Source: Streptomyces sennicomposti
GTDB taxonomy: Bacteria > Actinomycetota > Actinomycetes > Streptomycetales > Streptomycetaceae
Assembly (NCBI RefSeq): GCF_019890635.1
Contig: NZ_JAIOAB010000011.1
Coordinates: 62,001-126,000 of the forward strand
Reading direction: 5' to 3'
DNA: 64,000 bases
A program made the position numbers and the translations under genes. A model generated the notes under the pieces. It was given only the letters and a program-made list of their open reading frames with translations, made no database searches and was not told the origin of the DNA. This document shows positions 10,018 to 18,914 of the stretch, one piece after another. Numbering within the stretch: the stretch's first letter is position 1; every line of letters begins with the position of its first letter.

Positions 10018-11208
10018 TTACATCCGGCTCAGCGATGCCGCCGCGTACAGGACGTCCCTGATCGCGTCGCGGTCGCCGGTCTGGCCCGCGGCCGCCTCGC
10101 GCGGGGCGATGTGGCCGGCCGCCAGATGGCAGAACTCCACGCCGTCCAGCGCCACATGGGCCACCTCGTGGTCCGCGGAGCCCACCGCGCCGGGCGAGTC
10201 GAGCGGTATCAGCCACTGCCCGCCGCCCGAGCCCTCGATCTCCAGCCGCAGACTGCGCCCCGGCGCGCCCGCGGTCACCAGGTGCCGGGCCCGGCCCGGT
10301 GCGGCCAGTCCGGCCCGCCGCCGCTCGGCCAGCACCCCCGGCAGCATCCGGGCGGCCAGGTCGATCATCCCGTGCAGATGGCGCGGGGCCGGCGGGTCGT
10401 AGGGGTAGTCCACCGCGTCGGCGATGTCCTCGGCGTGCACCCAGCACTCGAAGGCCCGGTCCAGCAGCGCGTCCCGCAGCGGCAGTTCGAAGCCGCCGTA
10501 CGGCACCGTCGCCTTCTCCGGGCCGACGGCGTCGGCGGGCTCGGTCCCGTCGGCCCGGGACACCGTGCGCACCAGCGCGTGCGTCTGGCTGCGCCAGGGC
10601 GTCCGTACGGAGCGGGTCGGCGGGCAGTGCGCGGCCCGCCAGTACGCCTCGGTGCGCGCCGTCGGCGTGGGCGGGTCGGCCGGGGTGTCCGCGAGCGGGT
10701 CGGCCAGGCCGAGCGCCGCCGCGACCAGCCCGTCCACGCTCATCAGATGCGCGATGACCCCCGCGACGGTGGTCCGGCGGCTGGCCGCCGACTCGCCCTC
10801 GAACCAGCGCAGCCGCACCGGCGCGTGCCAATCGGGGTCGCGGATGTCCTGGAGCAGCGCGTCCAGGCGCGCGGTCTCCGCGTCGTAGGGCGCCGCCCAC
10901 GCGGGCACCGGGATGCGCGCCGGGCGCCGTTCCAGACAGCTTTCCAGGACCCGGGTGCGCAGGCCGGGGTCCAGGTCGAGGCTCTCGGGCGGGTGCAGCA
11001 GGCCGACCGCAGCCCGCAGCCGCAGCGCCTCCTCGGCGCAGTCGCCGCAGCCGCCGAGGTGCTCCTCCACGGCCGCCGCCTCCCGGGGCGAGCAGGCGGC
11101 CAGCGCCCACGCCCCGAGGAGCGACTTCAGGACGTCGTGTGCCGGCACGGGGCCGCCCGCGTCCTCTCGTCGCGCCGGCCGCCGCTCCGGCCGGGTCCGT
11201 CCGCTCAT
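10018..11208 (-). CDS. zinc-finger anti-sigma / maleylpyruvate isomerase-like (MDMPI) fusion protein
   Basis: A 396-aa protein. The N-terminal segment (about 25-75) is an anti-sigma zinc finger with HLGGCGDC, the HxxxCxxC pattern of ZAS proteins. The rest resembles the mycothiol-dependent maleylpyruvate isomerase N-terminal fold (DinB-like, with AHLMSVDGLVAAAL and ECWVHAEDIADAV). The ATG at 11208 overlaps the sigma factor TGA by 4 nt (ATGA), so it is co-translated with that sigma factor and most likely controls it. The C-terminal domain may sense thiol or redox state through mycothiol; that is inference. Confidence 0.88.
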   Translation of the reverse strand: MSGRTRPERRPARREDAGGPVPAHDVLKSLLGAWALAACSPREAAAVEEHLGGCGDCAEEALRLRAAVGLLHPPESLDLDPGLRTRVLESCLERRPARIPVPAWAAPYDAETARLDALLQDIRDPDWHAPVRLRWFEGESAASRRTTVAGVIAHLMSVDGLVAAALGLADPLADTPADPPTPTARTEAYWRAAHCPPTRSVRTPWRSQTHALVRTVSRADGTEPADAVGPEKATVPYGGFELPLRDALLDRAFECWVHAEDIADAVDYPYDPPAPRHLHGMIDLAARMLPGVLAERRRAGLAAPGRARHLVTAGAPGRSLRLEIEGSGGGQWLIPLDSPGAVGSADHEVAHVALDGVEFCHLAAGHIAPREAAAGQTGDRDAIRDVLYAAASLSRM

Positions 11209-11789
11209 GCCGCGCCCCCGTATCCCGGTGGCGGCGCGCCGGGGCCGGCCGAGTCGTGGGCGGTGGCCAGCAGCTGGAGGCCGAGGCGGAGCCGGCGGCG
11301 GGCCTCGTCCTCGGTGACGCCGAGGTCGGCGGCGGTCTGCCGGTAGTCGCGGCGCTGGAAGTAGGCCAGCTCCAGGGCGGCGCGCAGCGGCGCGGGCATG
11401 GAGTGGACGATGAAGTCGGCGCGGGCGGCGACGGAGGCGCGGCGCACCCGGTGCTCCAGTTCCTCGGGCGAGCCCTCGCCGCCGTCGGTCAGGGCGGCGG
11501 CGCCGAGGGCGCGCAGCCGCTGCACGGCCAGCCGGTGGGTCAGCGTCGCCACCCAGGTGCGCAGGGGGCCCTGGCGCGGGTCGTAGGCGTCGGGGTGCTG
11601 CCAGACGTGGGCGAACACCTCGCGGGTGACGGCGTCGGCGCCCTGTTCGTCGCCGAGCACGCGGTGGGCGAGGCCGTGCACGAGGGAGGCGAACCGGTCG
11701 TACAGCTCGCCGAGAGCGGCGGCCTCGCCGCGGGCGAGCCGTTGCTGCATCCCGCTGTCCCAGCGGGGCGGTGCGTCCTTCTTCGCCAT
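11205..11789 (-). CDS. ECF-family RNA polymerase sigma factor
   Basis: A 194-aa sigma factor. Region 2 is LGELYDRFASLVHGLAHRVL with DAVTREVFAHVWQ and LRTWVATLTHRLAVQRLR. Region 4 is PLRAALELAYFQRRDYRQTA with a following HTH (ADLGVTEDEARRRLRLGL). The start is ATG 11789 with GGAGGG 5 nt upstream; the frame continues to 11915 without support. Its gene overlaps the zinc-finger partner, the usual sigma/anti-sigma layout. The divergent 377-nt spacer probably holds its promoter. Confidence 0.92.
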   Translation of the reverse strand: MAKKDAPPRWDSGMQQRLARGEAAALGELYDRFASLVHGLAHRVLGDEQGADAVTREVFAHVWQHPDAYDPRQGPLRTWVATLTHRLAVQRLRALGAAALTDGGEGSPEELEHRVRRASVAARADFIVHSMPAPLRAALELAYFQRRDYRQTAADLGVTEDEARRRLRLGLQLLATAHDSAGPGAPPPGYGGAA

Positions 11790-12166
11790 GCGGCCCCCTC
11801 CGCGCCCGGCGCCCTGCCGCGCCCGTGTCCCGGTCCGTCGCCGGTTTCCACCCTGTCCGTCCGGTCCTTCCGAATGTAGTCGGCACGTACGGGGCCGCAC
11901 GCCCCTTTGTGCCAATGTGCGCCCCCCGACAAGCCGCAGGTGGTAGAGGGCGTTTTCTCGTTCTGTCGCGTCTACCCCCGCACCGGGGGACCAATTCCGA
12001 CCGAACGCGACCGGAGTTGACCGAAATGAATCCGTTGATGAACAAGGCCGGTTTGACGTGCGGTGTTTGGGGGAACGGCCGCTGGGCAGCCGCGCGGAAA
12101 GAAACGTAGGAACTGGCTCCGTTTCCGGGCGGTTCCGGGGAAGATCCGGCGAGCGGAGGGCGGGCC
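11790..12166. other. divergent intergenic region between sigma factor and STAS genes
   Basis: 377 nt with no supported gene. It is less GC-biased than the neighbouring coding DNA (for example the 12000-12060 stretch with several T-rich tracts), as expected of a promoter region for two divergent regulators. I could not assign a specific sigma consensus. Confidence 0.6.
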
Positions 12167-12535
12167 GTGGTGTTCAAGGTGACCGGCGACGAACAGGGCG
12201 GGTGGAGCGTGCTCCACGTCGCCGGCGAACTGGACCTGGTGACCTCACCGGTGCTGCGCCAGCGGGTCCACGACGTGGTGGCGCAGGGCCGCCACGATCT
12301 CGTGCTGGACCTCTCGGAGGTCTTCTTCTGCGACTCCAGCGGCGTCGGCGTGCTCATCGCCGCCCGCCGGCTGATCCGCTCCTGCCAGGGCCGGCTGCGG
12401 CTGCTCCTGCCGGCCGGCGGCGCCGAGGAGGGCTCCCACGTCAACCGCGTCCTCGGCGCGCTCGGCGTGCGCCGCCTCTTCGACGTGCGCCCCGACCTGG
12501 CCTCGGCGGTCGACGAGGAACCGCTGTCCGCGTAG
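12167..12535 (+). CDS. STAS-domain anti-sigma factor antagonist
   Basis: A 122-aa single STAS domain of the SpoIIAA/RsbV/BldG kind, which binds anti-sigma kinases when its serine is unphosphorylated. The phosphorylation-site region reads LDLSEVFFCDSSGVGVLIAA, with the tandem Ser in CDSSGV. The start is GTG 12167 with GGAGGG about 6 nt upstream. A separate RsbW-like kinase gene lies about 1.3 kb downstream (13822) and is a plausible partner; they are not in one operon, since an EF-hand gene and spacers intervene. Confidence 0.92.
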   Translation: MVFKVTGDEQGGWSVLHVAGELDLVTSPVLRQRVHDVVAQGRHDLVLDLSEVFFCDSSGVGVLIAARRLIRSCQGRLRLLLPAGGAEEGSHVNRVLGALGVRRLFDVRPDLASAVDEEPLSA

Positions 12536-12606
12536 CGCGCCCGCACCGCGTCCGCCCGGGTCGCGACACCCCCGGCCCACCCGGGTCACGGCACCCGGAG
12601 TCGCGC

Positions 12607-12730
12607 GTACCCGTGTCACCCGGAGTCGCCGTACCCGTGTCACCCGGAGTCGCCGTACCCGTGTCACCCGGAGTCGCAGTCCCGTGTCACCCGGAGTTGT
12701 AGTACCCGTGTCCCGGAATTAGCCCGGAGT
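12607..12730. repeat. 24-bp intergenic minisatellite
   Basis: Three near-perfect 24-bp units beginning GTACCCGTGTCACCCGGAG start at 12607, 12631 and 12655, followed by two shortened copies. It is located just after the STAS gene. Confidence 0.9.
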
Positions 12731-12823
12731 CGGCACAACGGCCGCTTTCCGGCCTCCCGCGGGCGTCCGGCGTCATACGCTCCCAGCCAGACGCACCCCC
12801 ACACGTGAGGCGGCCGAAAAGAC

Positions 12824-13336
12824 ATGGTGAGCAGCGAGTACGAACGCAGGATCGGGGACCGGTTCGCCACCCTCGACCAGGACGGCAACGGCTGGATCGA
12901 CCGCGAGGACTTCAACGTGGCGGCCAAGGCGCTGCTCGGCGAGTTCGGCGTCACCGCCCGCTGCGACAAGGGCCAGGCCCTGTACGGCGGGGCGGAGGCC
13001 TTCTGGCAGGGCATGGCCGGGATCGCCGACGCCGACGGCGACCAGCGCATCACCCGCCAGGAGTTCGTGACCGGCGCGGTCAAGCGGCTGCGCGACAACC
13101 CCGAGCGGTTCGCCGAGATCGCCCGACCCTTCCTGCACGCCGCCCTGGCCGTCGCGGACACCGACGACGACGGGGCCGCCACCGTCGCGGACACCGCCCG
13201 CGCGCTCAGGGCCCTCGGCGTGTCCGAGCAGACCGCGCGGGCCACCGCCGCCGCGCTCGACGCCGACGGCGACGACCGGATCGGCGAGCAGGACGTCGTC
13301 CCCGCGCTGGCCCGCTACTTCACCGTCACCGAGTGA
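12824..13336 (+). CDS. EF-hand calcium-binding protein
   Basis: A 170-aa soluble calcium sensor or buffer with four EF-hand loops. They read DQDGNGWIDRED, DADGDQRITRQE, DTDDDGAATVAD (poor, ending in Asp) and DADGDDRIGEQD. Loops 1, 2 and 4 have good ligand spacing; loop 3 lacks the usual hydrophobic and terminal Glu residues and may be weak. It has the size and layout of Streptomyces calerythrin/CabC-type proteins, which in S. coelicolor affect aerial growth. The start is ATG 12824 with a GAGG-like site about 14 nt upstream. Confidence 0.92.
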   Translation: MVSSEYERRIGDRFATLDQDGNGWIDREDFNVAAKALLGEFGVTARCDKGQALYGGAEAFWQGMAGIADADGDQRITRQEFVTGAVKRLRDNPERFAEIARPFLHAALAVADTDDDGAATVADTARALRALGVSEQTARATAAALDADGDDRIGEQDVVPALARYFTVTE

Positions 13337-13821
13337 CCGGGCCGGGGCTCCCCCGGCCGCCGTGGACCGCGCTGCGGATCGTGGCGGAGCGCGGCTACGG
13401 AGGGTAGTTGTCGAGTTGTCCGCCCCGCGCCACCCGTCACGTCCCGGAGTCGCCGGTCCGCTCCGGTACCTTGGGTCGGGTGCGAGTGGCTCCGCGGACC
13501 GGCCGTCCCGGCGTCGTCCCAGGGGCGGCTCCGGACAGGGCGGTGCGTGCGGCTGCTTGCGAGGTCGGGCGGCGTGTGCTGCCCACCTGTTCGACTCCCC
13601 GCGATGAGCGTCGCACAGTATGCCGCACGAGTACTCCTTCGCGCGGGAATATGCCCGAAGCGCTTGTTGCGGTGACGGTACGTCAACCATGCTGTCTCGC
13701 ATGGGAGTCACAGTCCGTGACGCTTGCTCTGGTCGTTGTTCTGGCCATGCAGAAAATGGCTACGATCGTGGCCCTCGCACGGCGCGGGGTCATGGGTCCG
13801 CCGGTTCGGATGGTGTGAGCG
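13337..13821. other. intergenic region with a GTCAC-N5-GTGAC palindrome
   Basis: 485 nt without a supported gene; all reading frames here are shadows or have poor codon bias. Towards its end the base composition falls (13600-13780), as in a promoter region. At 13707-13721 lies a perfect inverted repeat, GTCAC AGTCC GTGAC, about 100 nt before the RsbW-like gene; its arms match the outer half-sites of a BldD box, but the centre differs. Confidence 0.55.
13707..13721. promoter_or_regulatory. candidate regulator-binding palindrome upstream of the RsbW-like gene
   Basis: GTCAC-AGTCC-GTGAC is a perfect 5-bp inverted repeat with a 5-bp centre. The recalled BldD consensus TNACNC(A/T)GNGTNA is matched at the TNAC and GTNA arms but not at the central C and G. 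Confidence 0.35.
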
Positions 13822-14355
13822 GTGCAGGTGCTTCAAGTGCAGCTGGAGATCCGGCCCGACCCCGCGGAAGTGGGGCGGGCCCGCAGATGGGCCCGTTCCC
13901 GGCTGGCCGGGTCGGGGATAGCGGCCGACGAGCCGCTCGCCGAGACCCTGGTCCTGCTCGTCTCCGAGCTGGTCACCAACGCCGTGGTGCACACCGGCTG
14001 TCCGGCCGTGCTACGGCTCTGTCTGCCCGGCACGGCGGCCGAGGCGGCCACCGTGCGGCTGGAGGTGGCCGACGCCAGCACCCGGGCGCCCGTGCCGCGC
14101 TGCGCGGACGACGACGCCACCGGCGGGCGGGGCCTGGCCCTGGTGGACGGCCTCGCCGACCGGTGGGGGTGGAGCGCGGAGGGCGCCGGCAAGCGGATCT
14201 GGTGCGAACTCGACCGCTGCGCACCGGCCGTCGCGGAGAAGGCCGCCCCGGCCTCCTGCGGCGACCGGCTCCCGGCGGGCGGCGCCGCGGTGCCGGCCGG
14301 GACGTCGGGGCTCGACGGGCCGACGTACGAAGGGCTGGCCTTCGAGGCGGTGTGA
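13822..14355 (+). CDS. RsbW/SpoIIAB-like ATP-binding protein (anti-sigma or regulatory kinase)
   Basis: A 177-aa HATPase_c domain protein of the GHKL class. The N-box is visible in LLVSELVTNAVVHTG, the G1 region in RLEVADASTRAP, and the G2 glycines in GGRGLALVDGLADRWGW. Such proteins phosphorylate STAS antagonists or bind sigma factors; the STAS protein at 12167 is a plausible substrate. The C-terminal 45 residues are a variable tail. The start is GTG 13822 (MQVLQVQLEI); a GTG 6 nt later is possible. The ribosome site is weak. Confidence 0.88.
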   Translation: MQVLQVQLEIRPDPAEVGRARRWARSRLAGSGIAADEPLAETLVLLVSELVTNAVVHTGCPAVLRLCLPGTAAEAATVRLEVADASTRAPVPRCADDDATGGRGLALVDGLADRWGWSAEGAGKRIWCELDRCAPAVAEKAAPASCGDRLPAGGAAVPAGTSGLDGPTYEGLAFEAV

Positions 14356-15204
14356 GGGACGGGTGTACGGGCCGCGGTCCCCACGTCGCTTGCGGCTCAC
14401 AGGAGTTGGCGGTGCGGTCCGGGTTGCGGCCGTGCGCCGGAGGGAGTCGACGCCTGCCCCGAGGACGGCCGTGCGCCGAGGGCGCCGACGCTTGTCCTGG
14501 GGGCGGCCGTGCGCCGAGTGTGCCGGTCCGGGTGAGGGCCGTGCGCCGGGGGGTGCTTCCGTGCGCGGCCGTTGCGAGCCCCGCATAACGGGCATACCGC
14601 CGAACGGCTGTTGACGTGCCGTGTCCGTTTGATCACGCTTGTGGCAGCGATTCGCCGTGAGGGGACGCCGAGGGCCGCACGCCGAACTCCGGGCCACCGG
14701 AGGCTCCGTGTGCCGAGGCCTCGGCGAGTGTGAGTCGTGAGGTCGGCGCCGACCGGTCCCGTCAGGACCGAGGGGGGTGGGGTCGGTGCGCCGGAGCCGG
14801 ATGGCGGCGCGCGGTGCCGTGCTCGGGGCGGGCATGGGCGCGCCGCCACCCGGACTCGCCCCGCGCCGCCCGGCGCCTGGGCTCGCCCCGCCGTCCGGGA
14901 CCGGGGCTCGCGCCGCCGTCCGGGACCCGGGCTCGTCCCGCCGTTCGGTGCCGGGGCTCGTCCCGCCGTTCGGGACCGGGGCTCGCCTCGCCGTTCGGTG
15001 CCCGGGCTCGCGCCGCCGTTCGGGACCCGGACTCGCCTCGCTGTCCGGTGCCGGGGCTCGCGCCGCCGTTCGGGACCCGGACCCGCCTCGCTGGCCGGTG
15101 CCGAGGCTCGCGCCGACTTCTCCACAGGCTGTGGACAACTCCGTGCGCCCTCGACCGCCCTCGCCTCGGCCTCCGCCTCGGCCTCGAACTAGGACCCGGT
15201 CCCG
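14356..15204. other. 849-nt gene-free region
   Basis: No frame here has conserved domain content; long frames on both strands are products of GC bias and of the tandem repeat at 14881. A short lower-GC stretch around 14600-14650 (TTGACG, GATCACGCTTG) could hold a promoter, but no gene starts nearby. Confidence 0.6.
14881..15105. repeat. 25-bp minisatellite, nine units
   Basis: Nine consecutive 25-bp units, each beginning GCTCG or ACTCG and containing CCGTTCGGGACC or CCGTTCGGTGCC, are exactly in register from 14881 to 15105. Alternating GGGACC and GGTGCC types suggest a 50-bp higher-order unit in part of the array. Confidence 0.92.
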
Positions 15205-16008
15205 TTATCGTCCCGCCGCCGAGGACACGGCCGTCCGTGCCGTCCGCTGGACCAGGGAGACGCCGTCGTCCATCGACGCGTTGCCGGCCGACAGGACCGC
15301 CACCAGGTAGCGGTGCCCGCCGACGGTGATCCGGCCGACGCTGTTCACGTCCCACAGCCCGGTCGTGCTCCGCTGCAGCCAGCCGTTCTTCAGGGCCGTG
15401 CCCGAGGCCGAGCCGGCCGCCGAGACGCCCCAGGCCTGTTCGTCGTCCACGCTGTTCATCAGGGTGCGGAGGTAGGTCCGGGAGGTCTCGTTCAGCGCGG
15501 CCGGGGCCGTCTTCGGCGGGTCGAACACCGCGCGCAGCAGCCGTATCTGGTCGCTCGCCGTGGTCCGGGTCAGCCCCCACTTGGCGCCGGGGCCGCCCTG
15601 GGTCTCGGTCAGCCCGAGCCGCTTGTTCGCCGCGGCCAGGCCCGGTGCGCGGCCGATCTGCCGCCACAGGGCGTTCGCCGCCGCGTTGTCGCTCTCGCGG
15701 ATCATCGGCTCGGCCCAGGCGCGCTCCTGCGCGGTGAGGGACCGCCCCGCGTCCTGCGCCTGGAGCAGCGCCGTCGCGAGGATGTCCACCTTGACGATGC
15801 TGGCGGTGTCGTAGGGGGAGTCGTCGCCGTAGACGACGGGCTGCTGCCGGGCGCCGTCCAGCGGGAGCACCGCCGCGGTCACCCGGGAGGCGTCCTCGGC
15901 GTGCGCCGGTGCGGCGGCGCCCAGGGCGCTGGCGGACAGCAGCACGGCGGCGGAGACGAGAAGGGCGCCGGTCCTCGGACGCGGCACCGAGCGCAAGCGA
16001 TTCAGCAT
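15205..16008 (-). CDS. secreted class A beta-lactamase-fold serine hydrolase
   Basis: A 267-aa protein with a signal peptide (Arg-rich start, then GALLVSAAVLLSASALGAAAPAHA, cleavage near residue 38). The penicillin-recognising fold is shown by TASIVKVD (SxxK), RESDN (SDN) and LKNGW where KTG would be. The KTG-to-KNG change and the lack of a clear Glu in an omega loop suggest a cell-wall or regulatory protein rather than a potent beta-lactamase. ATG 16008 gives the normal signal; a frame reaching 16104 does not. The gene faces the same way as the GlxA regulator upstream. Confidence 0.87.
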   Translation of the reverse strand: MLNRLRSVPRPRTGALLVSAAVLLSASALGAAAPAHAEDASRVTAAVLPLDGARQQPVVYGDDSPYDTASIVKVDILATALLQAQDAGRSLTAQERAWAEPMIRESDNAAANALWRQIGRAPGLAAANKRLGLTETQGGPGAKWGLTRTTASDQIRLLRAVFDPPKTAPAALNETSRTYLRTLMNSVDDEQAWGVSAAGSASGTALKNGWLQRSTTGLWDVNSVGRITVGGHRYLVAVLSAGNASMDDGVSLVQRTARTAVSSAAGR

Positions 16009-16221
16009 GGTCGAGAAGGCCCTGTTCGTGGCGGGGGCGAGGGATCGGACGACCCGGAGACGAACATAGGTAAAACGGCTGGCCGGGGAGGTGACCGTCA
16101 TCACCGAAAACCGGCATACGCCCGAATTGTGAGAAGAGCCATAGGCGACGGCCCGGCCGTGAAACGCCCCCTCGTCCTCGCCCCCGCTCCTGCCCTGCCC
16201 CTATACCGCCCTGCCCCGCCC

Positions 16222-17208
16222 CTACACCGCCCCGCCCACCCGGAACGTGCGCCGGTAGGCGGTCGGGGTCACTCCGAGCGCCGCCATGAGGTGCTGCCGC
16301 ATCGACTGCGCCGTGCCGAAGCCCGCGTCCCGTGCCACCCGGTCCATGGACAGGTCCGTCGACTCCAGCAGGTGCCGGGCCCGTTCGATCCGCTGCCGGG
16401 TGAGCCACTGACCCGGGCTCACCCCGACCTCCTCCCGGAACCGCCGGGCGAACGTCCGTACCGACATGGCCTCCCGCTCGGCCATGTCGCGCAGCTGGAT
16501 CGGTTCGTGCAGCCGCTCCAGCGCCCAGGCGCGGGCGGTGGCCGTGGTGGCCAGCTGCGGGTCGGGCACCGGACGGGCGATGTACTGCGCCTGCCCGCCG
16601 TCGCGGTGCGGGGGCACGACCGTGCGGCGGGCCACGTCGTTGGCGACGGCGGTGCCGTGGTCGCGGCGCACCATGTGCAGGCACAGGTCGATCCCGGCCG
16701 CCACGCCCGCCGAGGTCAGCACGTCGCCGTCGTCGACGAACAGCACGTCCGCGTCCACCTTGACCCGCGGGAACAGCCGCTGGAAGCGGCCGGCGTCCGC
16801 CCAGTGAATGGTCGCGGGGCGGCCGTCCAGGTATCCGGCGGCGGCGAGCACGTACGCGCCCGTGCAGATCGAGGCGAGCCGGGTGCCGGGCCGGATCAGC
16901 GCGAGGGCGGCGGCCAGGTCCTCGGTCAGCCGCCCCTCCTCGAAGACCGGCCCCAGCTCGTAGGAGGCCGGGACGATCACCGTGTCGGCGCCGGCCAGCG
17001 CCTGAGGCCCGTGCGCGACGTCGATCGAGAAGTCGGCGTCCGTGGCCACCGGGCCCGGCGGCCGTACCGAACAGGTCACGACGTCGTACAGCAGCCGCCC
17101 CTCGGCGTCGGTGGGCCGGCCGAAGATCCGGTGCGGGATGCCCAGCTCGAAGGGGAGCAGCCCGTCGAGGGCGAGGACGGCGACGCGGTGCGGCCGGAAC
17201 GAGTCCAT
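16222..17208 (-). CDS. GlxA-type transcriptional regulator (DJ-1/PfpI + AraC HTH)
   Basis: A 328-aa regulator. Residues 1-190 form a class I glutamine-amidotransferase/DJ-1-like domain with SICTGAYVLAAAGYLDGRPA, where the nucleophile-elbow Cys is present. Residues 220-328 hold two AraC HTH motifs (LRDMAEREAMSVRTFARRF and MDRVARDAGFGTAQSMRQHL). The first domain usually senses rather than catalyses. It is divergent from an MFS transporter with only 71 nt between the starts, so it probably controls that transporter. Confidence 0.94.
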   Translation of the reverse strand: MDSFRPHRVAVLALDGLLPFELGIPHRIFGRPTDAEGRLLYDVVTCSVRPPGPVATDADFSIDVAHGPQALAGADTVIVPASYELGPVFEEGRLTEDLAAALALIRPGTRLASICTGAYVLAAAGYLDGRPATIHWADAGRFQRLFPRVKVDADVLFVDDGDVLTSAGVAAGIDLCLHMVRRDHGTAVANDVARRTVVPPHRDGGQAQYIARPVPDPQLATTATARAWALERLHEPIQLRDMAEREAMSVRTFARRFREEVGVSPGQWLTRQRIERARHLLESTDLSMDRVARDAGFGTAQSMRQHLMAALGVTPTAYRRTFRVGGAV

Positions 17209-17279
17209 GGCCCGATCCTAGCGAATGCTGTCCTTCGGGCCACTCGTTGGGAACGCGCGCACGACGGAAGCTCTATGGC

Positions 17280-18596
17280 GTGACCCAGACAACCGAACCC
17301 GCACCCGACGTCGTGGAAGAACCGCTCCGGCGCCGCCGCATCACGGTGCACCGCGCCTGGTTCGTCGCCGCCGTCACCTTCGTCACGATCATCGGCGCGG
17401 CGGCCTTCCGCTCCCTGCCCGGCCTGCTCATCGACCCGCTGCACGCGGAGTTCGGCTGGTCGCGCGGCACGATCGGCGCGGCCGTCTCGATCAACCTCGC
17501 CCTGTACGGGCTGACCGCGCCGTTCGCCGCCGCGCTGATGGACCGGTTCGGCATCCGCAAGGTGGTCGCCGTCGCGCTCACCGTGATCGCGGTCGGCTCC
17601 GGGCTGACCGTGTGGATGACCGCCGCCTGGCAGCTGTGGCTGTGCTGGGGCCTGCTGGTCGGTCTCGGCTCGGGCTCGATGGCGCTGGCCTTCGCGGCCA
17701 CGGTCACCAACCGCTGGTTCACCGAGCGGCGCGGCCTGGTCAGCGGCATCCTCACCGCCGCCTCCGCCTCCGGTCAGCTGATCTTCCTGCCGGTGCTGTC
17801 CTGGATCGTCCAGTCCCCGCACGGGTGGCGTCCGGCGGCCGTCACGGTGGCGCTCGCGGCCCTCGCCGTCGTCCCCTTCGTCTGGCTGCTGCTGCGCGAC
17901 CACCCCGCCGACGTGGGCGCACGGCCGTACGGGGCGACGGAGTTCGTGCCCAAGCCGGAGCCCGTACGGGGCGCGGCGCGGCGGACCCTGACCGTGCTGT
18001 CCTCGGCGGTGCGCACCGGACCCTTCTGGCTGCTGGCCGGCACCTTCGCGATCTGCGGAGCCTCCACCAACGGCCTGGTCCAGACCCACTTCGTGCCCGC
18101 CGCCCACGACCACGGCATGCCCATCACGGCCGCCGCCTCGCTGCTCGCGGTCATCGGCGTCTTCGACGTGGTCGGCACGATCGCCTCCGGCTGGTTCACC
18201 GACCGCTTCGAACCGCGCCGGCTGCTCGCCGTGTACTACGCCCTGCGCGGCGTCGCCCTGCTGTTCCTGCCGATGCTGCTGGCGCCGAGCGTCCACCCGC
18301 CGATGATCTTCTTCATCGTCTTCTACGGCCTCGACTGGGTCGCCACCGTGCCGCCCACCCTCGCCCTGTGCCGGGAGCAGTACGGCGAGGACAGCGCGAT
18401 CGTGTTCGGCTGGGTACTCGCCTCCCACCAGGTCGGCGCCGCCCTCGTCGCCTACCTCGGCGGCGTCGCGCGGGACGCCTTCGGCTCCTACGACACGGTC
18501 TGGTACGCCTCGGGCGCGCTGTGCGCGGCGGCGGCGCTGATGGCGCTGGTGATCCGACGCCGGCCGGCCGCCGCGGCGGCGGCGTACGCGGGGTGA
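17280..18596 (+). CDS. MFS transporter (oxalate/formate-antiporter-like)
   Basis: A 438-aa, 12-TM major facilitator. The first helix begins AWFVAAVTFVTIIGAAAFRS, and the loop 2-3 motif reads ALMDRFGIRKVV (DRFG with basic residues). A second-half equivalent, SGWFTDRFEPRR, follows TM8. The signature resembles monocarboxylate or oxalate/formate carriers. GTG 17280 has GGAAG about 12 nt upstream. It is divergent from the GlxA-type gene, its likely regulator. The substrate is unknown; small acids are a guess. Confidence 0.92.
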   Translation: MTQTTEPAPDVVEEPLRRRRITVHRAWFVAAVTFVTIIGAAAFRSLPGLLIDPLHAEFGWSRGTIGAAVSINLALYGLTAPFAAALMDRFGIRKVVAVALTVIAVGSGLTVWMTAAWQLWLCWGLLVGLGSGSMALAFAATVTNRWFTERRGLVSGILTAASASGQLIFLPVLSWIVQSPHGWRPAAVTVALAALAVVPFVWLLLRDHPADVGARPYGATEFVPKPEPVRGAARRTLTVLSSAVRTGPFWLLAGTFAICGASTNGLVQTHFVPAAHDHGMPITAAASLLAVIGVFDVVGTIASGWFTDRFEPRRLLAVYYALRGVALLFLPMLLAPSVHPPMIFFIVFYGLDWVATVPPTLALCREQYGEDSAIVFGWVLASHQVGAALVAYLGGVARDAFGSYDTVWYASGALCAAAALMALVIRRRPAAAAAAYAG

Positions 18597-18599
18597 CAC

Positions 18600-18914
18600 G
18601 CCGGGGCGTGCGGCGGGCCGCCGTCAGGACGGGCGGCCCTGGGCGGGATGCGGGGGCCCCGGGCGGGACGCGGCCGACCCTGGGCGGGACGCGGGCGGCC
18701 CGTCAGGACATCCGGTCCGTCCCGGCAGTTGGCCCGTCAGGACGTCCGGCCCGTCAGGAAGTCCGGCCCGGCCCGGCAGTCGGCCCGGCAGGCCGGCGCG
18801 AGCCCGTCAGGACCGTCGCTTTCGCAGGCCGGCGCGGGCCCGTCAGGACCGTTGCTCCCGCAGGCCGGTGCGGGCACGTCGGGACCGGTGGCCCGTCCGA
18901 CCGGTGCGGGTCCG
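18600..18914. repeat. imperfect GTCAGGAC-type repeats
   Basis: This 318-nt spacer consists of drifting copies of CCGTCAGGACCGTTGSCCCGGCAGG-like units of about 21 and 42 bp, running into the stop codon of the monooxygenase gene. There is no gene. Confidence 0.75.

Noticed and set aside
13620..14588. Plus-strand frame overlapping the RsbW-like gene
   Set aside because: It is a Gly/Arg-rich shadow; the HATPase motifs lie in the 13822 frame.
14356..15200. Possible Arg/Pro-rich protein on either strand
   Set aside because: All frames are driven by the 25-bp repeats and lack ribosome sites.
15205..16008. True beta-lactamase
   Set aside because: SxxK and SDN are present, but KTG is KNG and a convincing omega-loop Glu was not found, so only the fold is claimed.
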